Assembly (NCBI GenBank): GCA_035525455.1
Contig: DATLEF010000065.1
Span: forward strand, 1-19,515
DNA length: 19,515 bases
DNA from: JAQGMV01 sp035525455
GTDB taxonomy: Bacteria > Pseudomonadota > Gammaproteobacteria > Burkholderiales > SG8-41
Reading direction: 5' to 3'
The translations under genes and the position numbers were made by a program. The notes beneath the pieces were generated by a model that ran no database searches, was not told where the DNA came from, and was given only the letters and a program-made list of their open reading frames with translations. Positions 1 to 7,484 of this stretch are shown here, one piece after another. How positions within the stretch are numbered: position 1 is the first letter of the stretch; every line of letters begins with the position of its first letter.

Positions 1-1
1 C

Positions 2-550
2 TATGCGCATCTGCAGACCGGCGACCTCGCGGAAGCGCGAGGGGCGTATTCAAAAGTGAGTCAGGCCGAGCCGCTCAATATCGACGCGTTGCTGGGGCTC
101 GCCTACATCGCAGCGCAGGAGAATCGTAGCGAAGACGCAACGAAGCTGTACGTGCGCATCCTTCAGCTCAATCCGCGTCACGCCGCCGCGCAGGGCGCAT
201 TGATCGGCCTGGTCGGCCGCGCCGATGCCGGGGCATCCGAAGCGCGTCTGAAGCAGCTCATTGCGCGCGAGCCCACCCCGTTTCTGCATTTCGTGCTGGG
301 GAACCTGTACGCGGACCAATCGATGTGGTCGCAGGCGCAGCAATCGTACTTTCAGGCGCATCACCTCGAGCCCGACAACGCGGATTACGCGTACAACCTC
401 GCCGTATCCCTGGACCATTTGCGTCAGCCTAAGCTCGCGCTGAACTTCTATCGCCGGGCGGAACAACTCGCTTCTTCCCAGGCACGCGGCAACTTCAATC
501 TTTCGCACGCGCGGGAACGCATCGGCACCCTGGCTTCCCAGGTGGATTAG
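2..550 (+). CDS. TPR-repeat protein, MshN-like (5' end missing)
   Basis: The open frame runs in from the left edge (it reads YAHLQTGDLAEARGAYSKV before the first in-window GTG at 56), so the true start lies outside the window. About 182 residues are visible. They are helical tetratricopeptide repeats with typical signatures such as ALLGLAYIAAQ, A-KLYVRILQLNPRHAAAQ, FVLGNLYADQSMWSQAQQSYFQAHHLEPDNADYAYNLAV and KLALNFYRRAEQL. TPR proteins are protein-protein scaffolds. In MSHA pilus loci the gene just before the ATPase mshE is mshN, a membrane-anchored TPR protein, and this gene also sits 12 bp before an MshE-type ATPase. I infer an MshN-like role in the pilus envelope complex; the membrane anchor would lie in the missing N-terminus. 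Assignment to TPR is firm, assignment to MshN is from context. Confidence 0.82.
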   Translation, partial: YAHLQTGDLAEARGAYSKVSQAEPLNIDALLGLAYIAAQENRSEDATKLYVRILQLNPRHAAAQGALIGLVGRADAGASEARLKQLIAREPTPFLHFVLGNLYADQSMWSQAQQSYFQAHHLEPDNADYAYNLAVSLDHLRQPKLALNFYRRAEQLASSQARGNFNLSHARERIGTLASQVD

Positions 551-562
551 CCGTCGCGCATC

Positions 563-2266
563 GTGGCTGAACAGCGCAAGAAACTACGGCTCGGCGAGCT
601 GCTGGTACAGCAGGGGTTGATCACCACCGATCAGCTCGCAATCGCGCTCGCCGAACAGCGGCACAACAATATCCCTCTCGGCCGGTTGCTGGTGCGGCTC
701 GGTTTCGTCACCGAGACCGCGATCCGCGACATCATGGCGCGGACGATCGGGCAGGAATCGATCGATCTCTCGCAGGTGGTGGCGGATCCCGAGGCGCTGC
801 GCCTCGTGCCGCAGGAATTCGCGCGGCGCAACCGCATCCTGCCGATTGCCTACCATCAGCGCGAGCATACCCTCACCGTTGCCACGACCGAAATCTTCAA
901 CGTCGTCGCGATGGACCAGCTGCGCGCGATGCTGGGCGCCGAGATCGAGATCAAGACCCAGCTCGCAGCCGAGGCGCAGCTCGAAGACTACATCGACCAG
1001 TTCTACGGCTACGAGCTTTCCGTCGACGGCATACTGAAGGAGATCGAGACCGGCGAGATCGATTACGAGAGCCTGCAGGCCGAAGGCGACGAATACACGC
1101 AGCCGATGGTCCGGCTCGTCAATGCGCTGCTCGTCGATGCCGTAAAGCGCGGCGCCTCCGACATCCATTTCGAGCCCGAATACGCGTTCCTGCGCGTGCG
1201 CTTCCGGATCGACGGCGTGCTCGAAACCGTGAGGAGCCTGCACAAGACCTATATGCCCGGCATCACCGTGCGCATCAAGGTCGTAAGCGAGATGAATATC
1301 GCGGAAACGCGCGCGCCGCAGGACGGTCGCCTCTCGCTCACGCTGAACGGGCGGCCGGTCGACTTCCGCGTCTCCGCGCAGCCCACGATCTACGGCGAGA
1401 ACATCGTGCTGCGCGTGCTCGATCGCGAGAAGTCGATCATCAGCCTCGATCGCATGAACCTGCCGAAAGACACGACGGACAAGCTCGCATTGATGCTTGC
1501 ATGTCCTGAAGGCATCCTCATCGTCACCGGCCCCACCGGCAGCGGCAAGACGACGACGCTCTACTCGCTGCTCGCCCAGGTCAACGACGAAACCGTCAAC
1601 ATCATGACGCTCGAAGATCCGGTCGAGTACCCGTTGACGCTCATGCGCCAGACCTCGGTGAACGAAGTGGCGCGCATGGATTTCGCGAACGGTATCCGCT
1701 CTATCATGCGCCAGGACCCGGACATCATTCTTGTCGGCGAAGTACGCGACAAGGAGACGGCCGAGATGGCGTTTCGCGCAGCGATGACGGGTCATCAGGT
1801 CTTCACCACGCTGCACACGAACTCCGCACTGGGCGCGTTCCCGCGTCTCTTCGACATCGGCATTCAGCCCGACATCATGGCAGGCAACATCATCGGCGTG
1901 ATCGCCCAGCGTCTGGTGCGCATGTTGTGTCAGCAATGCAAGGAACCCTATGCGCCCGCGCGCGAGGAGCGAATGCTGCTCGGCGAGTATGCCGATCAGG
2001 CCCCGGTCGTCTACCGCCCCGTTGGATGCCGGCATTGCGACAACAAAGGCTATCGGGGGCGCGCACCGATCCTGGAAATACTGGTGATGGATGCCGACAT
2101 GGACGAGCTCGTCGCGCATCGCGCGACGGCCAAAGAGCTGCGCACCGCGGCGACCGCCAAAGGCTTCCGCCCGCTCTCCGAGGCCGGCATGCAACGCGTC
2201 CTCGATGGCACGACGACACTGGCGGAGCTCGCGCGCGCCGTCGACCTGACCGGGCGCTACACCTGA
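563..2266 (+). CDS. mshE: Type IV pilus/T2SS assembly ATPase, MshE (GspE/PilB) family
   Basis: A 567-residue cytoplasmic hexameric ATPase that would power pilin or pseudopilin assembly. Residues 9-32 match the MshEN c-di-GMP-binding motif (RLG, LxxxGLI, L25, L29, Q32); after a 5-residue spacer a second, less perfect copy begins at PLG 38-40. The ATPase core has Walker A GPTGSGKT (323-330), an Asp box TLEDPVEY (349-356), Walker B IILVGEVRD (388-396) and a His box TGHQVFTTLHTN (409-420). A zinc tetracysteine is present at C456/C459/C489/C492. The length fits MshE and PilB. The start is GTG at 563 without a strong Shine-Dalgarno, 12 bp after the TPR gene, so coupling is likely. The next gene, encoding the platform protein, begins directly after the stop codon. 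PilB or GspE proper are alternatives; the double MshEN motif and TPR neighbour favour MshE. Confidence 0.93.
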   Translation: MAEQRKKLRLGELLVQQGLITTDQLAIALAEQRHNNIPLGRLLVRLGFVTETAIRDIMARTIGQESIDLSQVVADPEALRLVPQEFARRNRILPIAYHQREHTLTVATTEIFNVVAMDQLRAMLGAEIEIKTQLAAEAQLEDYIDQFYGYELSVDGILKEIETGEIDYESLQAEGDEYTQPMVRLVNALLVDAVKRGASDIHFEPEYAFLRVRFRIDGVLETVRSLHKTYMPGITVRIKVVSEMNIAETRAPQDGRLSLTLNGRPVDFRVSAQPTIYGENIVLRVLDREKSIISLDRMNLPKDTTDKLALMLACPEGILIVTGPTGSGKTTTLYSLLAQVNDETVNIMTLEDPVEYPLTLMRQTSVNEVARMDFANGIRSIMRQDPDIILVGEVRDKETAEMAFRAAMTGHQVFTTLHTNSALGAFPRLFDIGIQPDIMAGNIIGVIAQRLVRMLCQQCKEPYAPAREERMLLGEYADQAPVVYRPVGCRHCDNKGYRGRAPILEILVMDADMDELVAHRATAKELRTAATAKGFRPLSEAGMQRVLDGTTTLAELARAVDLTGRYT

Positions 2267-3475
2267 GTGCCCGCTTTCGAATACAAAGCCGTCGACAAGA
2301 CCGGCCGCGCCGTGCGCGGGGGGCTCGACGCGGTCAACGAAGCCGATCTCGAGCTGCGCCTGCGTCGTATGGGCCTCGATCTCATTACGTGCAGACCGGT
2401 CGACCGGCAGATGTCGCGCCTCGGCGCCGCGCGGCGCATCACGCGCCAGGACCTCATCAATTTCTGCTTCGACATCGAGCAGATGAACCGTTCCGGCATA
2501 CCCATGCTCGAAGGCCTGCGCGATTTGCGCACCTCAATCGAGAACCCGCGCTTTCGCGAGGTCCTCACGGTCATGATCGAGGACATGGAGGGCGGCAAAG
2601 TGCTCTCGCAGTGCATGACTTCGCATCCGCAGGTTTTCGACAAAGTGTTCGTGAGCCTCGTGGGCGCCGGTGAACAGACTGGACGCCTGCCGGAAGTCTT
2701 TCAAAGCCTCGGCGAGTCGCTCAAGTGGCAGGACGAGCTCGTCTCACAGACCCGGCGGCTGCTGATCTACCCGTCGATGGTGATGCTGGTCGTAATCGCC
2801 GTCGTGCTCTTCCTGCTGATCTACCTGGTGCCGCAGGTGACCGCGCTCCTGAAAACGATGGGCCTCGAGCTGCCGATCCAGACGCGCGTGCTGATCGCTG
2901 CGTCCAATCTGGTCATCAACTGGTGGCCTCTCGTATTCGGCGTGCCTATCCTCGCGCTCATTGTCGGCACGATCACCTTTTCCCGAAATCCGCGCATGCA
3001 GTATTTCTGGGACCGCATGAAGCTCCGCCTGCCGGTGGTCGGCACCATACTGCAGAAAATCATCCTTGCCCGCTTCGCAACTTTTTTCGCGCTGATGTAC
3101 GAGTCGGGCATCACGGTGCTGGACGCGATGAAAACGAGCGAAGAGATCGTCGGCAACCGCGTCATAGCGGACGGCCTGATGCGCGCGGGACAGCAGGTGT
3201 CGGCCGGTGCGAGCCTCACCGAATGCTTTCACAACCTGGGTATTTTCCCGCCTCTCGTGATCCGCATGCTGCGTGTGGGCGAAAGCACCGGGGCGCTCGA
3301 CGTTGCGCTGCGCAACGTGAACTATTTCTACACGCGCGACGTGCGCGAATCCGTCGACAAAGCGCTGAAGCTCCTCGAGCCGAGCATTACGCTCGGACTC
3401 GGGATGGTGCTGGCGCTCATCATGTGGTCGGTGCTCTCGCCGGTGTATGATGTTTTGGGCAAGATCAAATTTTAG
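2267..3475 (+). CDS. mshG: Type IV pilus/T2SS inner-membrane platform protein, GspF/PilC/MshG family
   Basis: A 402-residue polytopic inner-membrane protein that couples the ATPase to pilin extrusion. After a short N-terminal segment beginning PAFEYKAVD, there are two GspF domains, about residues 64-187 and 267-390. The second carries the family pattern FATFFALMYESGITVLDA and RMLRVGESTGALDVAL, mirrored by VGAGEQTGRLPEVFQ in the first. Hydrophobic membrane segments lie at about 169-190, 218-238 and 373-392. The start is GTG immediately after the TGA of the ATPase gene, with no intervening base and no visible Shine-Dalgarno, so translation must be coupled. Length is normal for GspF/PilC. The order ATPase then platform matches mshE-mshG. 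Family certain, MSHA sub-assignment from context. Confidence 0.92.
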   Translation: MPAFEYKAVDKTGRAVRGGLDAVNEADLELRLRRMGLDLITCRPVDRQMSRLGAARRITRQDLINFCFDIEQMNRSGIPMLEGLRDLRTSIENPRFREVLTVMIEDMEGGKVLSQCMTSHPQVFDKVFVSLVGAGEQTGRLPEVFQSLGESLKWQDELVSQTRRLLIYPSMVMLVVIAVVLFLLIYLVPQVTALLKTMGLELPIQTRVLIAASNLVINWWPLVFGVPILALIVGTITFSRNPRMQYFWDRMKLRLPVVGTILQKIILARFATFFALMYESGITVLDAMKTSEEIVGNRVIADGLMRAGQQVSAGASLTECFHNLGIFPPLVIRMLRVGESTGALDVALRNVNYFYTRDVRESVDKALKLLEPSITLGLGMVLALIMWSVLSPVYDVLGKIKF

Positions 3476-3490
3476 AGTGCCTAACTCTTA

Positions 3491-5062
3491 ATGCGAGAGA
3501 AGCTGCTCATCTGCGTTTCGGGTTTACAGGCCTCGGCCGCATACTGGCGCGCCGGAAAGATCGTTCAGCTTGAGCAGTTTCCTCACGATGAGCAGGGCAT
3601 GGCCGGTTTCAGGGAATTCCTGACGCCGCACACCAACATCCCTGTTTTCATGATGGTCGACGCGGTGGAAGAAGACTACCGCTTCGATACTTTGCCCCAC
3701 GCGAGCGGCTCCGACCGCGCTCAGATGGTCACGCGCAAGCTCCGCCAGCATTACCGCAACACGCCGTACATGGGCGCGTGGCTGCAGGGGCGCGACGGCG
3801 AAAAAAGACGCGATGACCGTTACCTCTTCGCGGCTTTGACGAATCCGGACATCCCGGCTGACTGGTTGAAGATCATCAATGCGCAGGAGCTGCCGCTCGC
3901 GGCGATATACCTCCTGCCGATGATCATCTCGGGTCTTCTCGACAAGCTGCAGGTGAAGACGCCGAACCTCCTGCTTGCGGCACAGCACTCGGGTGGGCTG
4001 CGGCTCACCTTTTTCCGCGATCGTCAGTTCAGATTGAGCCGGCTCACGCGCGGCGACGGCTCGAAAACCCCGGACCCGGTGCGTCTGTTTGCCGGTGAGA
4101 TCTCCAATACTCGCCTCTACCTGCACGCTCTGCGCACCGCAACGCTCGATGAGCACCTGACCGTCCTGCTGCTCGACCGTACTGACGAGCTCCATGAAGT
4201 CGAGGCCACGATCACGCACGACAATCCCAGTCTCGACTGCGTACGCCTGGGCGCCGACGAGATGAGCACGCGGCTCGGAATGGACAAGCAGACGCTCGCG
4301 TTGACGCCCGATGCGGTCTATCTGCAGCTCCTGGGGCTGCAATTTCCGCCGGGGAATATCGCGCCGGCCACCGCCACGCTCGGCTTCCGCCGTTATCGCC
4401 TGCGGCGCGCAATCTACGCGAGCTGCGCTGCGATCGGCGCCGTTGCCGCAATCTGGAGCGGCGTCAACGGGTGGCTTGCTTACGGCGTCAATTCGAACGC
4501 ATCCGACGTGGCCAGGCAGATCGCGGCGCAGGATCTGCAGTATCAGCAGATCACGCGTCAGTACCCGCCGGCGCCGACCACCGGCGACAATCTCAAGCGC
4601 GCGGTGGAAGTTGCCAAAGCGGTTCGCGACAATGCCCGTGAGCCCTCGCCGATGATGGCAGTGGTTTCAGATGCCGTCGGGCAGAGCCCGAACGTGCTCG
4701 TGCGCGAATTCGGCTGGAAGTACGGGCTCAACGATATCGAAAAAGGCGCCGAAGGCGTCTCGGGGTCGGCGACCGTCGCACCCCCTGCGCCTGGTGCGCC
4801 GCCGCCGGTTCGTCGACAGAGTGCGTATTTCACCGGAGAGATTCGGCCTTTCCGCGGCGACTATCGCGCCGCAATCGATACGATCAACGGCCTGGCGGAA
4901 CGGCTGCGGGCGAATCCTGCCGTGGTAGAAGTACGAACGACGAAGATGCCGCTCAACGTGAGTCCCAAAGCCGCGCTGTCGGGCAATACGCTCGACAGCT
5001 CACGGGCCGAGGCCGGCAGCGCCGAGTTCGAGCTCGTCATCGTGTTCAAGCCCCGCGTATGA
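3491..5062 (+). CDS. Bitopic pilus-assembly component, PilM/PilN- or GspL-like, uncharacterised family
   Basis: A 523-residue protein that I recognise only as the uncharacterised gene often found after gspE/gspF in betaproteobacterial MSHA-like loci. Residues 1-300 look soluble and cytoplasmic, with a charged patch RRDDRYLFAAL and alternating strand/helix stretches. A basic segment (RRYRLRRA) precedes one hydrophobic helix at about 309-332. The remaining roughly 190 residues look periplasmic, with a proline-rich linker (APPAPGAPPPVRR) before a last compact segment. Cytoplasmic domain, one membrane helix and periplasmic domain is the plan of GspL, or of PilM and PilN joined. I did not find an obvious actin-type ATP motif. 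It begins with ATG 15 bp after mshG and overlaps the next, PilO-like gene by 4 bp (ATGA). I infer that it links the ATPase to the periplasmic alignment complex (MshI-like position). Confidence 0.7.
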   Translation: MREKLLICVSGLQASAAYWRAGKIVQLEQFPHDEQGMAGFREFLTPHTNIPVFMMVDAVEEDYRFDTLPHASGSDRAQMVTRKLRQHYRNTPYMGAWLQGRDGEKRRDDRYLFAALTNPDIPADWLKIINAQELPLAAIYLLPMIISGLLDKLQVKTPNLLLAAQHSGGLRLTFFRDRQFRLSRLTRGDGSKTPDPVRLFAGEISNTRLYLHALRTATLDEHLTVLLLDRTDELHEVEATITHDNPSLDCVRLGADEMSTRLGMDKQTLALTPDAVYLQLLGLQFPPGNIAPATATLGFRRYRLRRAIYASCAAIGAVAAIWSGVNGWLAYGVNSNASDVARQIAAQDLQYQQITRQYPPAPTTGDNLKRAVEVAKAVRDNAREPSPMMAVVSDAVGQSPNVLVREFGWKYGLNDIEKGAEGVSGSATVAPPAPGAPPPVRRQSAYFTGEIRPFRGDYRAAIDTINGLAERLRANPAVVEVRTTKMPLNVSPKAALSGNTLDSSRAEAGSAEFELVIVFKPRV

Positions 5063-5682
5063 TCACGCGCGCCGACCTGCAGGCGCTGCGCACGCCGCTG
5101 ATCGTGCTCGCGGTGACGTTTCTCGCCGCGCTGGGGCTGATCGTCTTTTCCGGGAGTCTGCACGACAGGGCGCAGAAGCTTCTCGAACAGCGCGAGGGGC
5201 AGCTGCGGGAAGCGCGGCTACGCATACAAAACGCCGGCGAAGAGAAAGAAATGATCAGCCGCTATCTCGGCGCCTATCAGCAGCTTGCCCGCGCCGGTTT
5301 CGTCGGCGAGGAGCAGCGCATCAACTGGCTCGACAGCCTGCGCATCGCCAACGAGGAGGCACGGATTTTCGGGGTCGAGTACGACATCAGCATGCAGCGC
5401 CCGTATACATATGCCGCGGAATTCACCTTGGGCAAGCTGCAGCTGCAGGAGTCGCTCATGCACCTCAAGTTCCGGTTGCTGCACGAGGAAGACCTGCTGC
5501 GCTTCTTCGACGCGCTCGGGCGCCGCGGCGGCGGATTTTATACGATCGACCATTGCACTATGCGGCGTCTGAAAGCCGGTGAAGCCGAAAAAATCCTACA
5601 GTTCCAGCCTAACCTCTCGGCCGAATGCGATTTGCGATGGCTCACCGTGCGCCCGACTCCACCGCCGGAGAAAAAGGGATGA
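5059..5682 (+). CDS. PilO/MshJ/GspM-like inner-membrane alignment protein
   Basis: A 207-residue bitopic protein. A short cytoplasmic tail (MITRADLQALRTP) is followed by a hydrophobic helix at about 14-31 (LIVLAVTFLAALGLIVF). A charged coiled-coil stretch of about 45 residues follows (RAQKLLEQREGQLREARLRIQNAGEEKEM), then a globular periplasmic domain. This is the architecture of PilO, MshJ and GspM. It overlaps the preceding gene by 4 bp and the following exported-protein gene by 4 bp, both as ATGA, so all three are translationally coupled and probably form one complex spanning the inner membrane. The C-terminus ends in a proline/lysine tail (RPTPPPEKKG). I see no sequence motif that separates MshJ from PilO; the call rests on topology and position. 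Confidence 0.72.
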   Translation: MITRADLQALRTPLIVLAVTFLAALGLIVFSGSLHDRAQKLLEQREGQLREARLRIQNAGEEKEMISRYLGAYQQLARAGFVGEEQRINWLDSLRIANEEARIFGVEYDISMQRPYTYAAEFTLGKLQLQESLMHLKFRLLHEEDLLRFFDALGRRGGGFYTIDHCTMRRLKAGEAEKILQFQPNLSAECDLRWLTVRPTPPPEKKG

Positions 5683-6227
5683 GGCACGCACTCCTGCTGT
5701 TGGCAGCGGCCGCATTCGCGAATGCTGCTTCGGCGGCGCAGCCATTCGGGCGCCTTTTCTTCACGCCCGCCGAGCGCGCGCAGCTCGACGTTGCGCGCAC
5801 GCAAAAACAGCGCCCCCCGCAAGTCGGAACCGCCGAAACTGTCGAAACGCCGCCGGCCCCGCCCGCGCCGCAGATCATCACTTATAGCGGCATCGTGCGG
5901 CGTAACGACGGCAGCGCGGTCCTGTGGCTGAACAATCGGCCCGTCGACGCGAAAGACGCACTCTCAGGACTGGCTGTGAAAGGCCGTGTGCGCCCCGATG
6001 GCACGGTCACGATGCAAGGCCCGCAGTCCGGCACCAACATCGAGCTGAAAGTCGGCCAACGCGCCGAGCTGCAATCGGGCAAAGTCGGCGAAGCGCGCCC
6101 CGCGCCGCCGCCAGCGAAGCCTGAAGCGGTGCAGACCAAGCCACCGGAAACGGAAGGTGGGGACAAGAAAAGCGAACCGGCTCCGGCGGCGCAGCCCAAG
6201 TCGGAGAAGCGCGAGGACGCAAAGTAG
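5679..6227 (+). CDS. Exported MshK/PilP-like pilus accessory protein
   Basis: 182 residues from the ATG at 5679. I prefer this start over the in-frame ATG at 5625, because 5679 overlaps the PilO-like gene by ATGA, has GGAG at 5667-5670, and gives a clean signal peptide (MRHALLLLAAAAFANAASAA, cleavage near residue 20). The mature protein has a short N-terminal part, a proline-rich linker, a small beta domain around YSGIVRRNDGSAVLWLNNRP that continues to about TNIELKVGQ, and a Pro/Lys/Glu-rich tail without obvious fold. The beta domain resembles those of MshK and PilP-type proteins, which contact the secretin from the periplasm. It is the last gene of the pilus run. The role is inferred from position and this domain; the low-complexity tail is longer than expected for MshK. 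Confidence 0.66.
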   Translation: MRHALLLLAAAAFANAASAAQPFGRLFFTPAERAQLDVARTQKQRPPQVGTAETVETPPAPPAPQIITYSGIVRRNDGSAVLWLNNRPVDAKDALSGLAVKGRVRPDGTVTMQGPQSGTNIELKVGQRAELQSGKVGEARPAPPPAKPEAVQTKPPETEGGDKKSEPAPAAQPKSEKREDAK

Positions 6228-6269
6228 CCGAGCCGACGCGAGCGGCTGTGCTCCGCGCCCTCACAAGGC

Positions 6270-6292
6270 GACGATATTCGATGCAAATCGTC
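6270..6292. promoter_or_regulatory. Inverted repeat between pilus operon and ankyrin gene, possible operator
   Basis: GACGAT (6270-6275) is repeated in perfect inverse as ATCGTC (6287-6292) with an 11-base centre. Half-site centres are 17 bp apart, which suits a dimeric DNA-binding protein on successive faces of the helix. It lies in the 167-bp gap between the last pilus gene and the ankyrin-repeat gene. No convincing -35/-10 pair was found beside it. A 6-bp arm can occur by chance in GC-rich DNA, so this is only a candidate. Confidence 0.25.
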
Positions 6293-6394
6293 TATCGCTC
6301 GTTGAAAGCTCCATGCAAGGCAGCCGTGCCATAAATCCCACAATGCATCTAATATTCACGATCCGCGAAATCGGACGTAGCTGACGAAAGCATC

Positions 6395-7330
6395 GTGAAC
6401 GAGAAGCTAAAGTCATACCTCGGCGACGCGCCCGATCTCTATCCCCACGCGCTCGAAGCAAGGTATCCGCACGTCATCGAGAAGATCCTTGCCGCGTGGC
6501 CGTCGCCCGAGCGCGCGGTTGCTGTCTTCGAGGAGCTTCTCGTGGACAAGCGCGGCGGTCGGCAAGGGTTTCCTGCCGATGTTGCACGCGAGATCTTCCG
6601 GCTGAGCGTCGCCTACGATGAGCTGCGCGTGAAACCGCTCAAGCTCGCGTACGAAGGCCTGCATGGGAAATCGCTCGAGCAGCGTGACGTGTGGGGAGTG
6701 GAAGGCCGGGAGCGAGGTGTCCCGCAGGCGGACACGAATTTGAAGCTGCGCGCGTCCGACTTGTTTCGAGCGGCTGAAAATCCGGACACATCACCGCTGC
6801 TGCTGTTTCTCAAGGCAGGAATGGCCGCCGACACGCGCGATGCGCGCGACTGGACGTCACTCATGGTCGCGTCCTTTCACGGTAATGTAGACGCCGCAAA
6901 ACTGCTGATCGAGTACGGAGCGGATCCGCAGGCGAGAGACCGCGGCGGCTATACGCCTTTGCATTGGGCCGCAATGAAAGGCTTTCTGACTATCATCGAG
7001 TTACTCGCACCCCGCGCGGACTGCAACGCACGCAGTGCTGCTGGCCTGACGCCACTGCTGCAGGCAGCGACGGGTGGGCACACTGCCGGTGTCCAAGTGC
7101 TCATTGCAGCCGGCGCCGATCCGAACGTCGCAAGCAATGAGGGCTGGACGCCGTTGCACAAGGCTGTGATGAATGGCCATATCGAGGTCGTGAAACTACT
7201 GCTCGCGGCTGGAGCATCAGCACTTGCCGAGCATTCTTCGGGTGACACGCCTATATCGCTGGCGACGAAAGCCGCGCGCGAAGATATTCTGGAGGCACTT
7301 CGTGCCGCTGGCGCCCCGGCGCCACGATGA
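6395..7330 (+). CDS. Ankyrin-repeat protein with unassigned N-terminal domain
   Basis: A 311-residue protein without signal peptide or membrane segment, so probably cytoplasmic. The C-terminal half holds ankyrin repeats: a degenerate one at about 120-150 (DLFRAAENPDTSPLLLFLKAG), then clear units at about 152-182, 185-215, 218-247 and 250-280, with TPLHWAAMKG, TPLLQAATGGH and TPLHKAVMNGHIEVVKLLLAAGA, and a capping unit at 283-308. The N-terminal 110 residues, containing RYPHVIEKILAAW and DKRGGRQGFPADVAREIF, are not ankyrin and I cannot assign them. The start is GTG at 6395, the only plausible start after the in-frame TAA at 6350, with a weak ribosome site. Ankyrin repeats bind protein partners; no enzymatic motif is visible. 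It stands alone between the pilus run and the tRNA, and its partner is unknown. Confidence 0.85.
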   Translation: MNEKLKSYLGDAPDLYPHALEARYPHVIEKILAAWPSPERAVAVFEELLVDKRGGRQGFPADVAREIFRLSVAYDELRVKPLKLAYEGLHGKSLEQRDVWGVEGRERGVPQADTNLKLRASDLFRAAENPDTSPLLLFLKAGMAADTRDARDWTSLMVASFHGNVDAAKLLIEYGADPQARDRGGYTPLHWAAMKGFLTIIELLAPRADCNARSAAGLTPLLQAATGGHTAGVQVLIAAGADPNVASNEGWTPLHKAVMNGHIEVVKLLLAAGASALAEHSSGDTPISLATKAAREDILEALRAAGAPAPR

Positions 7331-7343
7331 GCCTCAGGGCGTT

Positions 7344-7372
7344 TTGCGAGACGCTCGGAACTCCCCTAAAAT
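7344..7372 (+). promoter_or_regulatory. Sigma70-type promoter of the tRNA-Gly gene
   Basis: TTGCGA at 7344-7349 and TAAAAT at 7367-7372 are separated by 17 bases, the optimal sigma70 spacing. The predicted transcription start falls around 7379-7380, just before the tRNA 5' end at 7383. The stretch between -10 and start is CAAGCGCG, a GC-rich discriminator of the kind found at stable-RNA promoters under stringent control. The -35 matches the consensus at four of six positions, the -10 at five of six. Confidence 0.68.
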
Positions 7373-7382
7373 CAAGCGCGAG

Positions 7383-7456
7383 GCGGGTGTCTTCCAATGG
7401 TAGGAAAGTAGCTTCCCAAGCTAAGAACGTGGGTTCGATTCCCATCACCCGCTCCA
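7383..7456 (+). tRNA. glyU: tRNA-Gly (anticodon CCC)
   Basis: The 74-nt sequence folds as a cloverleaf. The acceptor stem is GCGGGTG/CACCCGC. The D stem TTCC/GGAA encloses AATGGTA. The anticodon loop is TTCCCAA with anticodon CCC. The T arm GTGGG-TTCGATT-CCCAT has a terminal G-T pair. The discriminator is T and CCA is encoded at 7454-7456. The closing pair of the anticodon stem (27-43) reads G-A, a mismatch. The layout closely follows E. coli glyU, which reads GGG codons. A good promoter lies just upstream. I see no T-rich terminator downstream, before the convergent kinase-like gene 28 bp away. Confidence 0.96.
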
Positions 7457-7484
7457 GCACGAACATCGGCACCTGCGGTTATTC

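Noticed and set aside
584..2194. 536-codon minus-strand ORF
   Set aside because: Antisense to mshE; it arises from GC-rich codon use. Composition is rich in R, H and D with no recognisable motif.
6231..6247. Hairpin AGCCG-N7-CGGCT just after the pilus operon
   Set aside because: Short stem and no T-tract, so I do not call it a terminator; it may be chance in GC-rich DNA.
7251..7472. Minus-strand 73-codon ORF reading VMGIEPTFLAWEATFLPLED
   Set aside because: It is the antisense translation of tRNA-Gly and its flank. This MGIEPTF-type peptide is a common annotation artefact over tRNA genes.
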